A stretch of 45,028 nt of DNA from Candidatus Neomicrothrix parvicella RN1 (GTDB taxonomy: Bacteria; Actinomycetota; Acidimicrobiia; Acidimicrobiales; VFJN01). The notes beneath the pieces were generated by a model. The model was not told the origin of the DNA, did no database searches, and saw nothing but the letters and a program-made list of their open reading frames with translations. Shown here one piece after another: positions 25,436 through 33,504 of the stretch. Positions within the stretch are counted from its first letter, which is position 1, and each line of letters starts with the position of its first letter. The position numbers were made by a program, and so were the translations under genes. The DNA lies in the NCBI GenBank assembly GCA_945898515.1, contig CAMDIH010000010.1, positions 1-45,028 on the forward strand, read 5' to 3'.

Positions 25436-27427
25436 ATGTTCGCGCCTCCCGCTCTTACCGATGAACAGGAACAGGCCGCCACCCACGCCGGAGGGCACCT
25501 GTTGATCGTGGCCGGTGCGGGTACCGGCAAGACCACCACCCTGGCTGCCCGTCTGGCCCACCTGGTGGACACCGGCGTGGCCCCCGAACAGATCCTGCTG
25601 CTCACCTTCAGCCGTCGGGCGGCCGCCGAACTCACCCAGCGGGCCGAAGTGGTGATGGGGGCGCGTATCGCTGCCGCCTGTTGGAGCGGCACGTTTCACG
25701 CCATGGCCAATCGCTTCCTCCGCCGTTACGGGCGCGCCATCGGCCTGGAGCCAACCTTTACCGTGCTTGATCAGGCCGATACCGCCGACCTCCTGGCCTA
25801 TGTACGCGATGAGCATCAACCACCGGATGCGCGACGTCGCCGTCGCACCAACAAAGACGCGCTGGCGGCCATCTGGAGCCGCTGTGTCAACACCCGTCGC
25901 CCCCTCGTGGAGGTGCTCGAGCGCTGGTACCCGTGGTGCCTCGACGACGCCGAGGAGTTACGCGTCGTCTACGCGGCCTACCTCCGGCGCAAGCACACCC
26001 ACCGCGTCCTCGACTACGACGACCTCCTCCTCCACTGGTGGGCATTGCTGCGCACACCCAGCATCCGGCCGTTGGTGGCCGAACAGATCACCCATGTCCT
26101 GGTGGACGAAGTGCAGGACACCAACGCCCTCCAGGGCGACATCCTCGCCGAGTTGGCGGCCCTGGGCGCCACGATCACCGCTGTCGGCGACGATGCCCAG
26201 GCCATCTACGGATTCCGAGCCGCCACCGTGCGAAACATCCTGGATTTTCCCACCCGTTTCGGGGCCGATGTGGTTACTCTGACCCGGAATCACCGCTCCA
26301 CCCCCGAGGTGCTCGCCGCCGCCAACGCCGTGATGGCCGATGCCCTGGAGCGGCACCCGAAGGATCTCCGCGCCGAACGTTCCTCCGGCGCCCGGCCTCG
26401 GCTCGTAACCGCCCACGATGAGCACGCGCAGGCCACCGGGGTATGCGACGCCGTCGTGGAGCGCATGGAAGCCGGCGTGGCCTTGCTGCAGCAGGCCGTC
26501 CTGTTCCGCACCAGCCATCACAGCCAGGTCCTCCAGGTGGAACTGACCCTCCGCAACATCCCCTTCGTCGTCTATGGCGGCCTCAAGTTCTTGGAGGCAT
26601 CCCATGTGAAAGACCTCGTCTGTGCGCTCCGCCTGGTGGAAAACCCGGCCGATGATCTGGCCTGGTTTCGGGTGCTGCAGTTAATCGACGGCATCGGCCC
26701 CACCCATGCCCGCACCATCACCGCCGCCCTGCACAACCACCAATCCATCGAAAACCCCCACCTCAGCCCCCTTCTCGCCGCCCTCAACACGGCGCGCGCT
26801 CCCGCCCTGCGCGCCACCCCGGGGGCTCAGGTGGCCGAGGTGCGCCGCTGGCTCGACGCCCGGGTGGAACGCCGCCACCGCAACGGCGCCGCCCGCACCG
26901 CCGATCTCGACCGCCTCGAACAGGCTGCCGGTACCGCCCCCAGCCTGGAGCGATTCCTCACCGACCTCACCCTCGACCCCCCCTCCTCCACCGGCGACCT
27001 CGCCGGCCCGCCTCATCTCGACGACGATTACCTCACCTTGTCCACCATTCACTCGGCCAAGGGGGCCGAGTGGGATGTTGTGCACCTCATCCACCTGGCC
27101 GATGGGTGCCTGCCATCGGACATGGCCACCGGACATCCCGAGGAGATCGAGGAGGAACGGCGCCTCCTCCATGTGGCCATGACTCGGGCCCGTGACGATC
27201 TCTGGCTCCATGTGCCATTGCGGTACCACCACCACCGCCAGAACAGCCGCGGGCGGGATGCCCACAGTTATGCCCAACGCTCGCGGTTCATCTCCGCTGC
27301 CGTGGCCTCCGAATGCGACGAGACCTTCGCCACGCCTCCCACCCCTCCGGCGGAGACGCAGGAGGTTGCGGTGGCACCGGCAGTGGCCGAGGTGCAGGAC
27401 TTCCTGGCCGGACTCCTCGAGGCCTGA
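25436..27427 (+). CDS. UvrD/PcrA-family superfamily 1 DNA helicase
   Basis: The product has 663 residues from the ATG at 25436, with the -10 placed as for other leaderless genes. Motif I GAGTGKTTTLAAR lies near residue 28, motif Ia TFSRRAAAEL near 58, motif II VDEVQDTNALQ near 222, motif III GDDAQAIYGFR near 250, motif IV LTRNHRST near 280, motif V TIHSAKGAEWDVV near 540, and motif VI LLHVAMTRARDDL near 580. It is shorter than typical UvrD or PcrA (700 or more residues). It translocates 3'-5' on single-stranded DNA and probably works in repair or replication restart; the exact pathway cannot be read from the sequence. Confidence 0.9.
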   Translation: MFAPPALTDEQEQAATHAGGHLLIVAGAGTGKTTTLAARLAHLVDTGVAPEQILLLTFSRRAAAELTQRAEVVMGARIAAACWSGTFHAMANRFLRRYGRAIGLEPTFTVLDQADTADLLAYVRDEHQPPDARRRRRTNKDALAAIWSRCVNTRRPLVEVLERWYPWCLDDAEELRVVYAAYLRRKHTHRVLDYDDLLLHWWALLRTPSIRPLVAEQITHVLVDEVQDTNALQGDILAELAALGATITAVGDDAQAIYGFRAATVRNILDFPTRFGADVVTLTRNHRSTPEVLAAANAVMADALERHPKDLRAERSSGARPRLVTAHDEHAQATGVCDAVVERMEAGVALLQQAVLFRTSHHSQVLQVELTLRNIPFVVYGGLKFLEASHVKDLVCALRLVENPADDLAWFRVLQLIDGIGPTHARTITAALHNHQSIENPHLSPLLAALNTARAPALRATPGAQVAEVRRWLDARVERRHRNGAARTADLDRLEQAAGTAPSLERFLTDLTLDPPSSTGDLAGPPHLDDDYLTLSTIHSAKGAEWDVVHLIHLADGCLPSDMATGHPEEIEEERRLLHVAMTRARDDLWLHVPLRYHHHRQNSRGRDAHSYAQRSRFISAAVASECDETFATPPTPPAETQEVAVAPAVAEVQDFLAGLLEA

Positions 27428-27481
27428 TCTCGGCGCCTATCGCGGCCACGATGGAGCGAAGCGCGTATCGTTTGATCCTTC

Positions 27482-28675
27482 GTGAACGAACCGCCTCTTC
27501 GCCGAGATCAACGGCGGGTCCATGTACCCGCCCCCACCCCGGTTGCCCCCCCCGCAGCACCTGTGGCGCCCCCGGTCGCCCCGCCCCGACGGGCCAGCCC
27601 CGGCCGCTCGGTCTTCGGAGCACCCGCCGCAACGGGGGCCCCGCCCAGAGCCCCCGCACCGGGCCGGGCAACCCCACCACCGCCGAAGAAATCGCGCCCC
27701 ACCAAGCAGTCGCCTCGGCGTCACCGTCGCCCCAAGTTGCGCCGACTGCTTCTCCTCACGTCGCTGTTCCTGCCCATCGTGTTGCTGCTCGGTCTGTTCC
27801 TCGGGTACCGCTACGCGGCCTCGGTCTACGACAACATCGAAAAGATCCCGCTCTCCGATGTCCTGGCTACCGGCGGAACGGGCACCAACTATTTGATCGT
27901 GGGTTCCGACTCCCGGGACCCCCAAGCGATCCTTGATGCCGGGCTCGATCCGGCCGCCTTCGAAGACGGTGGCGGCAGCCGCTCCGACACGATGCTCATC
28001 CTCCGGCTGGAGGGTTCGACCGCCACGATGATGTCGATACCGCGTGATCTCTACCTCCCTATCGCCGACACGGACCAATCCCAGAAGATCAATGCGGCCT
28101 ATAACGGCGGCCCGGCCCGGTTGGTGAAAACGATCCAGTCTTCCCTGGGTATCCCGATCAACCATTACATGGAGGTGGACTTCGTTAGCTTCTCCCGACT
28201 GGTGGACAGCCTCGGGGGCATCGTGATCGAGTTCCCGAATCCGGCCATCGATACCAATTCGGGGTTGAACATCACCCAGGCCGGGCCGAACCTGCTCGAC
28301 GGGCCTCAGGCTCTTTCCTATGTGCGCTCACGGAATTATGAGGTGGTGGGAGGCAACGCAACGGTGGAGCCCATCGAGGTGGCCAGCGATCTCGGCCGGG
28401 TGTTGCGCCAACAGCGGTTCTTGACCACGGTCTTCGCCAAACTGGGGGCCACCAAGAACCCGTTGGTGTTGGCTGGGGCCGCCAACGATGCCAGCGGCGG
28501 TCTGCGGATCGATGACTCACTGGGCCTGATAGAGGCGATCCGACTGGCGTGGCGCCTCCGCTCCCTCGACCCCACCTCGGTGGAGTTGCCGGTGACCAAC
28601 AGTCGCAACCGGTCGGGATCGGTGCTCTTGTTGTCGCAACCAGCTGCCGACGCCGCCCTCGATCAGTTTCGCTAA
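27482..28675 (+). CDS. LytR-CpsA-Psr (LCP) family wall-polymer ligase
   Basis: The product has 397 residues from the GTG at 27482. An 88-residue cytoplasmic tail rich in Pro, Ala and Arg precedes a membrane helix at about 89-109. The LCP domain follows near 130-290, with GSDSRDP, RSDTMLIL (R and D contact the pyrophosphate) and SIPRDLYLPI (Arg-Asp). LCP enzymes transfer polyprenyl-pyrophosphate-linked glycopolymers to peptidoglycan; in mycobacteria Lcp1 attaches arabinogalactan. That fits the glycan locus 8 kb away, though the link is an inference. TATCGT lies ten bases upstream as a possible -10. Confidence 0.9.
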   Translation: MNEPPLRRDQRRVHVPAPTPVAPPAAPVAPPVAPPRRASPGRSVFGAPAATGAPPRAPAPGRATPPPPKKSRPTKQSPRRHRRPKLRRLLLLTSLFLPIVLLLGLFLGYRYAASVYDNIEKIPLSDVLATGGTGTNYLIVGSDSRDPQAILDAGLDPAAFEDGGGSRSDTMLILRLEGSTATMMSIPRDLYLPIADTDQSQKINAAYNGGPARLVKTIQSSLGIPINHYMEVDFVSFSRLVDSLGGIVIEFPNPAIDTNSGLNITQAGPNLLDGPQALSYVRSRNYEVVGGNATVEPIEVASDLGRVLRQQRFLTTVFAKLGATKNPLVLAGAANDASGGLRIDDSLGLIEAIRLAWRLRSLDPTSVELPVTNSRNRSGSVLLLSQPAADAALDQFR

Positions 28676-28682
28676 CCAGCCC

Positions 28683-29738
28683 TTACGCCGGGTAGGCGGC
28701 GACCTCCGTGGCTTTGACACTCAGCCAGACGGTCGCGCCAATCCGCAGCGCCATCTCGTCGAGGGCGGCGGCGGTGACCTCGGCCACCAGCGGTACCGGC
28801 CCCGCCAACTGAACCCGCACTCGCTCTCCGTATCCTTCAATTGCGGCGACCTTTCCCTCCCAAATGTTTCGCGGACTGCCGTCGGGGCGATGGCGGTAGA
28901 GCGCCACCGCCGCGGGACGGATAGCTACGAATACCGGACCATCTCCCGGGGCCTCCGCCACCCGAATGATCCCTCCCCCCGCCAGGGTCAGGGCCACCCC
29001 ACGGGCCTGGGCGGGGAGCAGATTGGTGCCCCCCAACTCCGCGGCCCAGGCGCTACGCGGACGCGCCACCAGATCGCTCAGCACCCCCACGGCGCTCATC
29101 ACCCCTTCCTCGATCACCATGACCCGGTCGGCCAGTACGGCGGCATCGAGGGGGTCGTGGGTCACCATCACGCACGGTCCGCGATGGTGGGCGAGGTGGT
29201 CACGCAACTCTCGGCGTACCACGGCGCGACGGTGGGGATCGAGGGCGGCGAGGGGCTCATCGAGAAGTACGACGGCCGGGGCTGGGGCTAAGGAACGGGC
29301 CAACGCCACCCGCTGGGCTTCCCCCCCCGATAACTCCGTCACCGCGTCGTTGGCCCGCTCCTCCAGTCCCATTCGGGCCAGCCAGTCGAGTGCCTCTCGG
29401 CGGGCAGCGCGACGCGTGGTACCGCTGGCGCGCAGGCCGAAGGCCACATTGTCCACGACGTCAAGCACATCGAACAGCCGCAGGTCCTGGAACACCACCC
29501 CGATGGACCGTTCCTCGGGAGGTACGAAGATGGACGCGTTGGGCTCGTCGAGTACCTCCTCCCCTAAACAGAGGCGACCTTCGCTGAGCGGCGTCAGACC
29601 GCACAGCACGCGCAGCAGGGTGGTCTTGCCGGCCCCGTTGGGGCCGAGCACCGCCACGGTCTCCCCCGGCTCCACCACCAGGTCCACCTGCAGATGCCCA
29701 TGGCCCATGGGCGCCCGTCCCGCCAGGGCCAACCTCAT
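28683..29738 (-). CDS. modC: Molybdate/tungstate-type ABC transporter ATPase (ModC)
   Basis: The product has 351 residues from the ATG at 29738. The ATPase domain has Walker A GPNGAGKTTLL near residue 40, Q-loop VVFQDLRL near 90, signature LSGGEAQRVALARSL near 135, and Walker B VVLLDEPLAALDP near 155. The last about 70 residues form a TOBE/Mop-like domain, as in ModC. The start overlaps the permease stop by ATGA, so translation is coupled. ModC is inferred from the pairing with a ModB-like permease and the TOBE end; sulfate or tungstate uptake remain possible. No substrate-binding protein gene is in the window. Confidence 0.82.
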   Translation of the reverse strand: MRLALAGRAPMGHGHLQVDLVVEPGETVAVLGPNGAGKTTLLRVLCGLTPLSEGRLCLGEEVLDEPNASIFVPPEERSIGVVFQDLRLFDVLDVVDNVAFGLRASGTTRRAARREALDWLARMGLEERANDAVTELSGGEAQRVALARSLAPAPAVVLLDEPLAALDPHRRAVVRRELRDHLAHHRGPCVMVTHDPLDAAVLADRVMVIEEGVMSAVGVLSDLVARPRSAWAAELGGTNLLPAQARGVALTLAGGGIIRVAEAPGDGPVFVAIRPAAVALYRHRPDGSPRNIWEGKVAAIEGYGERVRVQLAGPVPLVAEVTAAALDEMALRIGATVWLSVKATEVAAYPA

Positions 29739-30559
29739 GTTCCCCCCAGCCAATGGTCGCGCAACGAGGCGAGGACAACGACCGACACGCCCAGGAGCAC
29801 GAGACTGAGCAAGATGGCCGCTTGTTGATCGGTCTTGAGGGCTTGGTTGATGGCCAACGGCATCGTGCGGGTGCGGCCCTCGATCGTTCCGGCGAAGGTG
29901 ATGGTGGCCCCGAATTCGCCGAGGGCCCGCGCCCACGACAACGCCGCCCCCGCGCCCACGGCGCCGCGTATCGATGGCAGCGTCAAGCGGGTGAGCACCA
30001 TGGCTTGGGAAGCCCCCAGGGTTAGGGCGGCGTCCTCATAGCGGCGGTCCACCCCCCGCAGCGCCGACTCTACGGTGATCACAAAAAAGGGCAGGCTCAC
30101 GAAGGTGGCCGCCATCACTGCTGCAGGGGTGGTGAAGGCCAGTTGGATACCGAACCAGCGGTCGAGCCACTGGCCCACCAACCCCTCCGGACCGAAGGCC
30201 AGCAACAGCGCCACCCCGCCCACCACCGGGGGCACCACCATCGGCAGGGTCACCAACGCCCGGGCCACCCGACGCCCGGGGAAGGCCACGCGCGCCAGTA
30301 GCCACGCCATGGGGAACCCGAGGACCACGCTCAGCACCAGAGCCCAAAGCGAGACCACTAGCGACAGTTGCAACGCCCGACGGTTGGCCGGTTCGGCGAG
30401 GATCTCGCCGACCGAGGACCATGGGGCCCGAACCACCAGAGCCACCACGGGAATCACCACCAACACCGCCAGGGCAGCCGCCCCCACCGCTGCGAGCAGT
30501 CCGGTACTCAGGCCTCGACGCGAGCCGCGGCGAGGCCGTAAGGCGGGTTTCGGTGCCAT
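29735..30559 (-). CDS. modB: Molybdate ABC transporter permease (ModB-like)
   Basis: The product has 274 residues from the ATG at 30559, which TAGGTT precedes by 7 bases. It has about five membrane helices. The EAA loop region is EDAALTLGASQAMVLTRLTLPSIRGAV near residue 185, and GEFGATITFAGT is a hallmark of ModB/CysT permeases. It couples to ModC at the inner face of the membrane. The promoter overlaps a perfect inverted repeat at 30571-30587, so the pair is probably regulated. The open frame upstream of 30559 crosses the divergent padR gene and is not used. Confidence 0.85.
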   Translation of the reverse strand: MAPKPALRPRRGSRRGLSTGLLAAVGAAALAVLVVIPVVALVVRAPWSSVGEILAEPANRRALQLSLVVSLWALVLSVVLGFPMAWLLARVAFPGRRVARALVTLPMVVPPVVGGVALLLAFGPEGLVGQWLDRWFGIQLAFTTPAAVMAATFVSLPFFVITVESALRGVDRRYEDAALTLGASQAMVLTRLTLPSIRGAVGAGAALSWARALGEFGATITFAGTIEGRTRTMPLAINQALKTDQQAAILLSLVLLGVSVVVLASLRDHWLGGT

Positions 30560-30566
30560 GACGGCC

Positions 30567-30572
30567 AACCTA
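30567..30572 (-). promoter_or_regulatory. Predicted -10 element, leaderless promoter of modBC
   Basis: On the minus strand TAGGTT is followed by 7 bases and then the modB ATG at 30559. It overlaps the neighbouring inverted repeat by two bases. Confidence 0.55.
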
Positions 30573-30587
30573 GTCAATATTTGACTA
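30571..30587. promoter_or_regulatory. Inverted repeat, candidate operator between modB and padR
   Basis: TAGTCAATATTTGACTA is a perfect 7-base inverted repeat with a 3-base centre. One arm contains TTGACT (30581-30586), which serves as a -35 for padR, 16 bases before its TTGGAT. The other arm overlaps the modB -10. A dimeric repressor bound here would block both divergent promoters. PadR itself is the nearest candidate; a ModE-like protein is not seen. Confidence 0.55.
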
Positions 30588-30614
30588 CTACGGGGAGAGT
30601 GATTGGATAGGGGG

Positions 30615-31130
30615 ATGCCCCACGCCCCCCAAACACTCCGACTCACCCACTGGGTGCTCCTGGGCCTCCTCGATGAAGGCCCCAACCACGGCTTTGCCCT
30701 GGCTCGCCTCCTCGGGCGAGGCGGGGAAATCGGGCGGGTGTGGTCGGCCAGTCGGCCCCTCACCTACCGGGCCATCGATCAACTCTTGGCCGCCGACCTG
30801 ATCACCCCGGCGCGCACCGAAGCCGGCGACGGCCCGGTGCGCACCGTGTATCGACTCCGCCCGATGGGTCGACGGGCGGTGCGTGAATGGCTGGGCACCC
30901 CGGTGGCCCACTTCCGCGATGTTCGGGCCGAGTTGGTCATGAAACTACTACTGCTCGAACGTTCCAACCGACCCACCGCCGCCTTGCTCAACGACCAGCG
31001 AGAGGCGTTCGCGGTGGCCTTAGCCCGCGCCCAGGCCACCGTCGAAACTGACGCCGTGAGCCGTTGGCGCCGCAGCCAGGCCCACGCCATCGAGCGTTTC
31101 CTCACATCACGACCCGGCCCGTTGGACTAA
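30615..31130 (+). CDS. PadR family transcriptional regulator
   Basis: The product has 171 residues. The N-terminal winged-helix domain starts LTHWVLLGLLDEGPNHGFALARLL, a typical PadR opening (LGLL...HGY), followed by a beta wing with VRTVYRLRPMGRRAV near residue 80. The C-terminal helical dimerisation region is PadR-like. PadR proteins are usually repressors responding to small aromatic or drug-like effectors. The ATG at 30615 is preceded by TTGGAT at 6 bases and TTGACT 16 bases before that. The divergent modBC pair shares its control region. Confidence 0.85.
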   Translation: MPHAPQTLRLTHWVLLGLLDEGPNHGFALARLLGRGGEIGRVWSASRPLTYRAIDQLLAADLITPARTEAGDGPVRTVYRLRPMGRRAVREWLGTPVAHFRDVRAELVMKLLLLERSNRPTAALLNDQREAFAVALARAQATVETDAVSRWRRSQAHAIERFLTSRPGPLD

Positions 31131-31162
31131 CCCGCCTCTCGCCGCCGGAAGCCAACCGACCA

Positions 31163-31588
31163 TCAGACGTCCACGGTCACTTGGAGGACGCGATCAACGA
31201 AATCGGCAACGCCGTCGTCCAGTTTGTCTCGCCGAATCAGTTGGCCACCCAGCACCTCAGCCCCCAACCCCGTGGCGGCATCGGACATTTTGGTGAGCGC
31301 TCGCCCCGGATCAATGGCGTAGGTGAGAAATACCACGGTTCGCTTGCCCGCCAAGGCGGGCAGGGCGCGAATCCGACCCAGACGGCCGGGACGCTGTCCG
31401 ACCAGAACGAGCCCATCCACCCAACTGCCCAGGATCACCAGCTCGGCGTTGGACAACGCCTGGTAATCGATCTCGGTCGTGGGAAACGCGGTAGTGGGTA
31501 CCCCACGCTCGCTCAGGCCCGCCGCAATGGCATAGCTGGCCTTCGCAGTGTTTCCGGTGAGACTGTCAAAGATCACGACGGCTTGCAC
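31163..31588 (-). CDS. Flavodoxin-like protein
   Basis: The product has 141 residues from GTG 31588. [19 protein letters not shown] near residue 4 is the FMN phosphate-binding loop (T/S-x-T-G-N-T), [10 protein letters not shown] near 51 fits the isoalloxazine loop, and VVFLTYAID near 85 the third loop. The length is that of a short-chain flavodoxin. It may donate electrons or serve as an NAD(P)H:quinone-type flavoprotein; the partner is unknown. TAGAAA ends 7 bases before the GTG, a weaker -10. The aldo/keto reductase gene lies upstream on the same strand with a 21-base gap. Confidence 0.75.
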   Translation of the reverse strand: MQAVVIFDSLTGNTAKASYAIAAGLSERGVPTTAFPTTEIDYQALSNAELVILGSWVDGLVLVGQRPGRLGRIRALPALAGKRTVVFLTYAIDPGRALTKMSDAATGLGAEVLGGQLIRRDKLDDGVADFVDRVLQVTVDV

Positions 31589-31609
31589 GGCGGTCTTTCT
31601 ACTCCCTGC

Positions 31610-32569
31610 TCAGCGGGCGGCCTGTTTGATGCGAGCCATGACGTCATCGCTGAGTTGGGGCATCACTTCGAGCGCCGCCATGTTCTCCTGCACCTGTTCC
31701 ACACAACTCGCCCCGGTGATCACCGTGGAGACATGGGGGTTCTTGGCGCACCAAGCGAGGGATAGTTGCGACAGGGTGCAGTCGAGTTCCTCGGCGATCT
31801 GGGCGAGGGCCTTCACCTTGGCGTTACGACCTTCGTCGATCAGCATGTCCCGGAGCCACCCATAGCCCGGCAGCGTGGCCCGACTCCCCTCGGGAATGCC
31901 GTTCAGGTACTTGCCCGACAGCAGCCCGGAAGCCAGCGGACTCCAGGTGGTGAGGCCGAGCCCGATGTCCTCGTAAAGGCGGGCGTACTCGCGCTCCACC
32001 CGCTTGCGTTCGAGAATGTTGTACTGCGGTTGCTCCATCACGGGCTTGCGGAGGTGGTATTTGTCGGCGATGGCCCACGCCGTTCGGATCTCATCGGCCG
32101 ACCATTCCGAAGTGCCCCAGTAGAGAGCCTTCCCCTGATCGATGATGTCCGACATGGCCCACACCGTTTCTTCAATCGGTGTCTCGGGGTCGGGGCGGTG
32201 GCAAAACAGCAGATCCACGAAATCGAGACCGAAGCGCTGGAGTGACCCGTCCACCGAGTGCATGAGGTATTTGCGATTCAGCGTGTTGCGAGTGTTTACC
32301 CCTTCGGTAAGTCCCCAAAACACCTTGGTAGACACCACGTAGGTCTCCCGGGCCCACCCCAGTTGGGCAATGGCCTCCCCCATGATCCGTTCGGACTCGC
32401 CCCCGGCGTAGGCCTCGGCGTTGTCGAAGAAGTTCACCCCGGCTTCGTGGGCGGCCTCGATGCAATCCCGGGCCTTCCCCACGTCCAGTTGGGGTCCGAA
32501 CGACACCCAGGAGCCGAAAGAAAGGACACTCACCTTGAGGCCGGAGGAGCCGAGTCGTCGATGTTCCAT
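31610..32569 (-). CDS. Aldo/keto reductase, Kv-beta/AKR6-like
   Basis: The product has 319 residues. [14 protein letters not shown] near residue 50 (catalytic Asp and Tyr), the lysine in VVSTKVFWG near 82, and [20 protein letters not shown] near 120 match the potassium-channel beta-subunit subgroup (AKR6). It is a TIM-barrel NADPH-dependent reductase of aldehydes. The start ATG 32569 is preceded by TAGAAAGGACGG, which can be read either as a -10 (TAGAAA, 6 bases) or as an AGAAAGGA Shine-Dalgarno. It is divergent from menB, with only 29 bases between the two start codons. Confidence 0.88.
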   Translation of the reverse strand: MEHRRLGSSGLKVSVLSFGSWVSFGPQLDVGKARDCIEAAHEAGVNFFDNAEAYAGGESERIMGEAIAQLGWARETYVVSTKVFWGLTEGVNTRNTLNRKYLMHSVDGSLQRFGLDFVDLLFCHRPDPETPIEETVWAMSDIIDQGKALYWGTSEWSADEIRTAWAIADKYHLRKPVMEQPQYNILERKRVEREYARLYEDIGLGLTTWSPLASGLLSGKYLNGIPEGSRATLPGYGWLRDMLIDEGRNAKVKALAQIAEELDCTLSQLSLAWCAKNPHVSTVITGASCVEQVQENMAALEVMPQLSDDVMARIKQAAR

Positions 32570-32586
32570 CCGTCCTTTCTAGCGCT

Positions 32587-32592
32587 TACCCT
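32587..32592 (+). promoter_or_regulatory. Predicted -10 element, leaderless promoter of menB
   Basis: TACCCT ends 6 bases before the ATG at 32599. The whole promoter must overlap the divergent aldo/keto reductase control region. Confidence 0.55.
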
Positions 32593-32598
32593 GCCCCT

Positions 32599-33498
32599 AT
32601 GGTTTCCGACCTCTTCGATGCCGATGCCTGGAAGGTCGTGGAGGGCTTCCACCTCACCGACATCACCTACCACCGGTCCAAGCACCACGGCACGGTGCGG
32701 GTGGCCTTCAACCGACCGGAGGTACGCAACGCCTTTCGCCCGGGCACGGTCGATGAGTTGTACCGGGTGCTCGACCATGCCCGCCAGAGTCCGGACGTGG
32801 GCTGCGTGCTGCTCACCGGCAACGGCCCGTCGCCCAAAGACGGGGGCTGGGCCTTCTGCTCGGGCGGCGACCAACGCATTCGGGGTGCCGATGGGTACCG
32901 CTACGCACAGGGCGATACGGCCAGCACCATCGACCCCGCCCAGACCGGCCGTCTGCACATTTTGGAGGTGCAGCGCCTCATCCGTTTTATGCCCAAGATC
33001 GTGATCGCGGTGGTTCCCGGCTGGGCGGCCGGGGGCGGCCACAGCCTGCACGTCGTGGCCGACCTCACCCTGGCCTCCCGGGAGCATGCGCGCTTCAAGC
33101 AGACCGATGCCGATGTGGCCAGTTTCGACGGCGGGTTCGGCTCGGCCTATCTCGCCCGCCAAGTGGGCCAGAAGTTTGCTCGGGAGATCTTCTTCCTGGG
33201 GGAGGAGTACAACGCCGCTGATGCCCATCGGATGGGCATGGTGAACGCCGTGGTCCCCCACGCTGATCTTGAGCGGGTGGCGCTGGAGTGGGGAGCCAAA
33301 GTAAACGCCAAGAGCCCCACCGCCCAGCGGATGCTGAAGTACAGCTTCAACCTGATCGACGACGGCCTGGTGGGCCAGCAACTCTTCGCCGGGGAGGCCA
33401 CTCGCCTGGCGTACATGACCGAAGAAGCCACGGAAGGCCGCGACAGTTTTCTCGAAAAGCGGGAGCCCAACTGGGCCCCGTACCCCTGGCACTACTGA
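32599..33498 (+). CDS. menB: 1,4-dihydroxy-2-naphthoyl-CoA synthase (MenB)
   Basis: The product has 299 residues of the crotonase fold. Oxyanion-hole and active-site segments are CSGGDQRIRG near residue 92, VPGWAAGGGHSLHVVADLTLASR near 138, FKQTDADVASFDGGFGSAYLARQVGQK near 165, and the C-terminal LFAGEATRLAYMTEEATEGRD, all diagnostic of MenB rather than a generic enoyl-CoA hydratase. It closes the naphthoate ring in menaquinone synthesis from O-succinylbenzoyl-CoA. Other men genes are not in the window. It ends 6 bases before the convergent typA gene. Confidence 0.95.
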   Translation: MVSDLFDADAWKVVEGFHLTDITYHRSKHHGTVRVAFNRPEVRNAFRPGTVDELYRVLDHARQSPDVGCVLLTGNGPSPKDGGWAFCSGGDQRIRGADGYRYAQGDTASTIDPAQTGRLHILEVQRLIRFMPKIVIAVVPGWAAGGGHSLHVVADLTLASREHARFKQTDADVASFDGGFGSAYLARQVGQKFAREIFFLGEEYNAADAHRMGMVNAVVPHADLERVALEWGAKVNAKSPTAQRMLKYSFNLIDDGLVGQQLFAGEATRLAYMTEEATEGRDSFLEKREPNWAPYPWHY

Positions 33499-33504
33499 GT
33501 CGGG

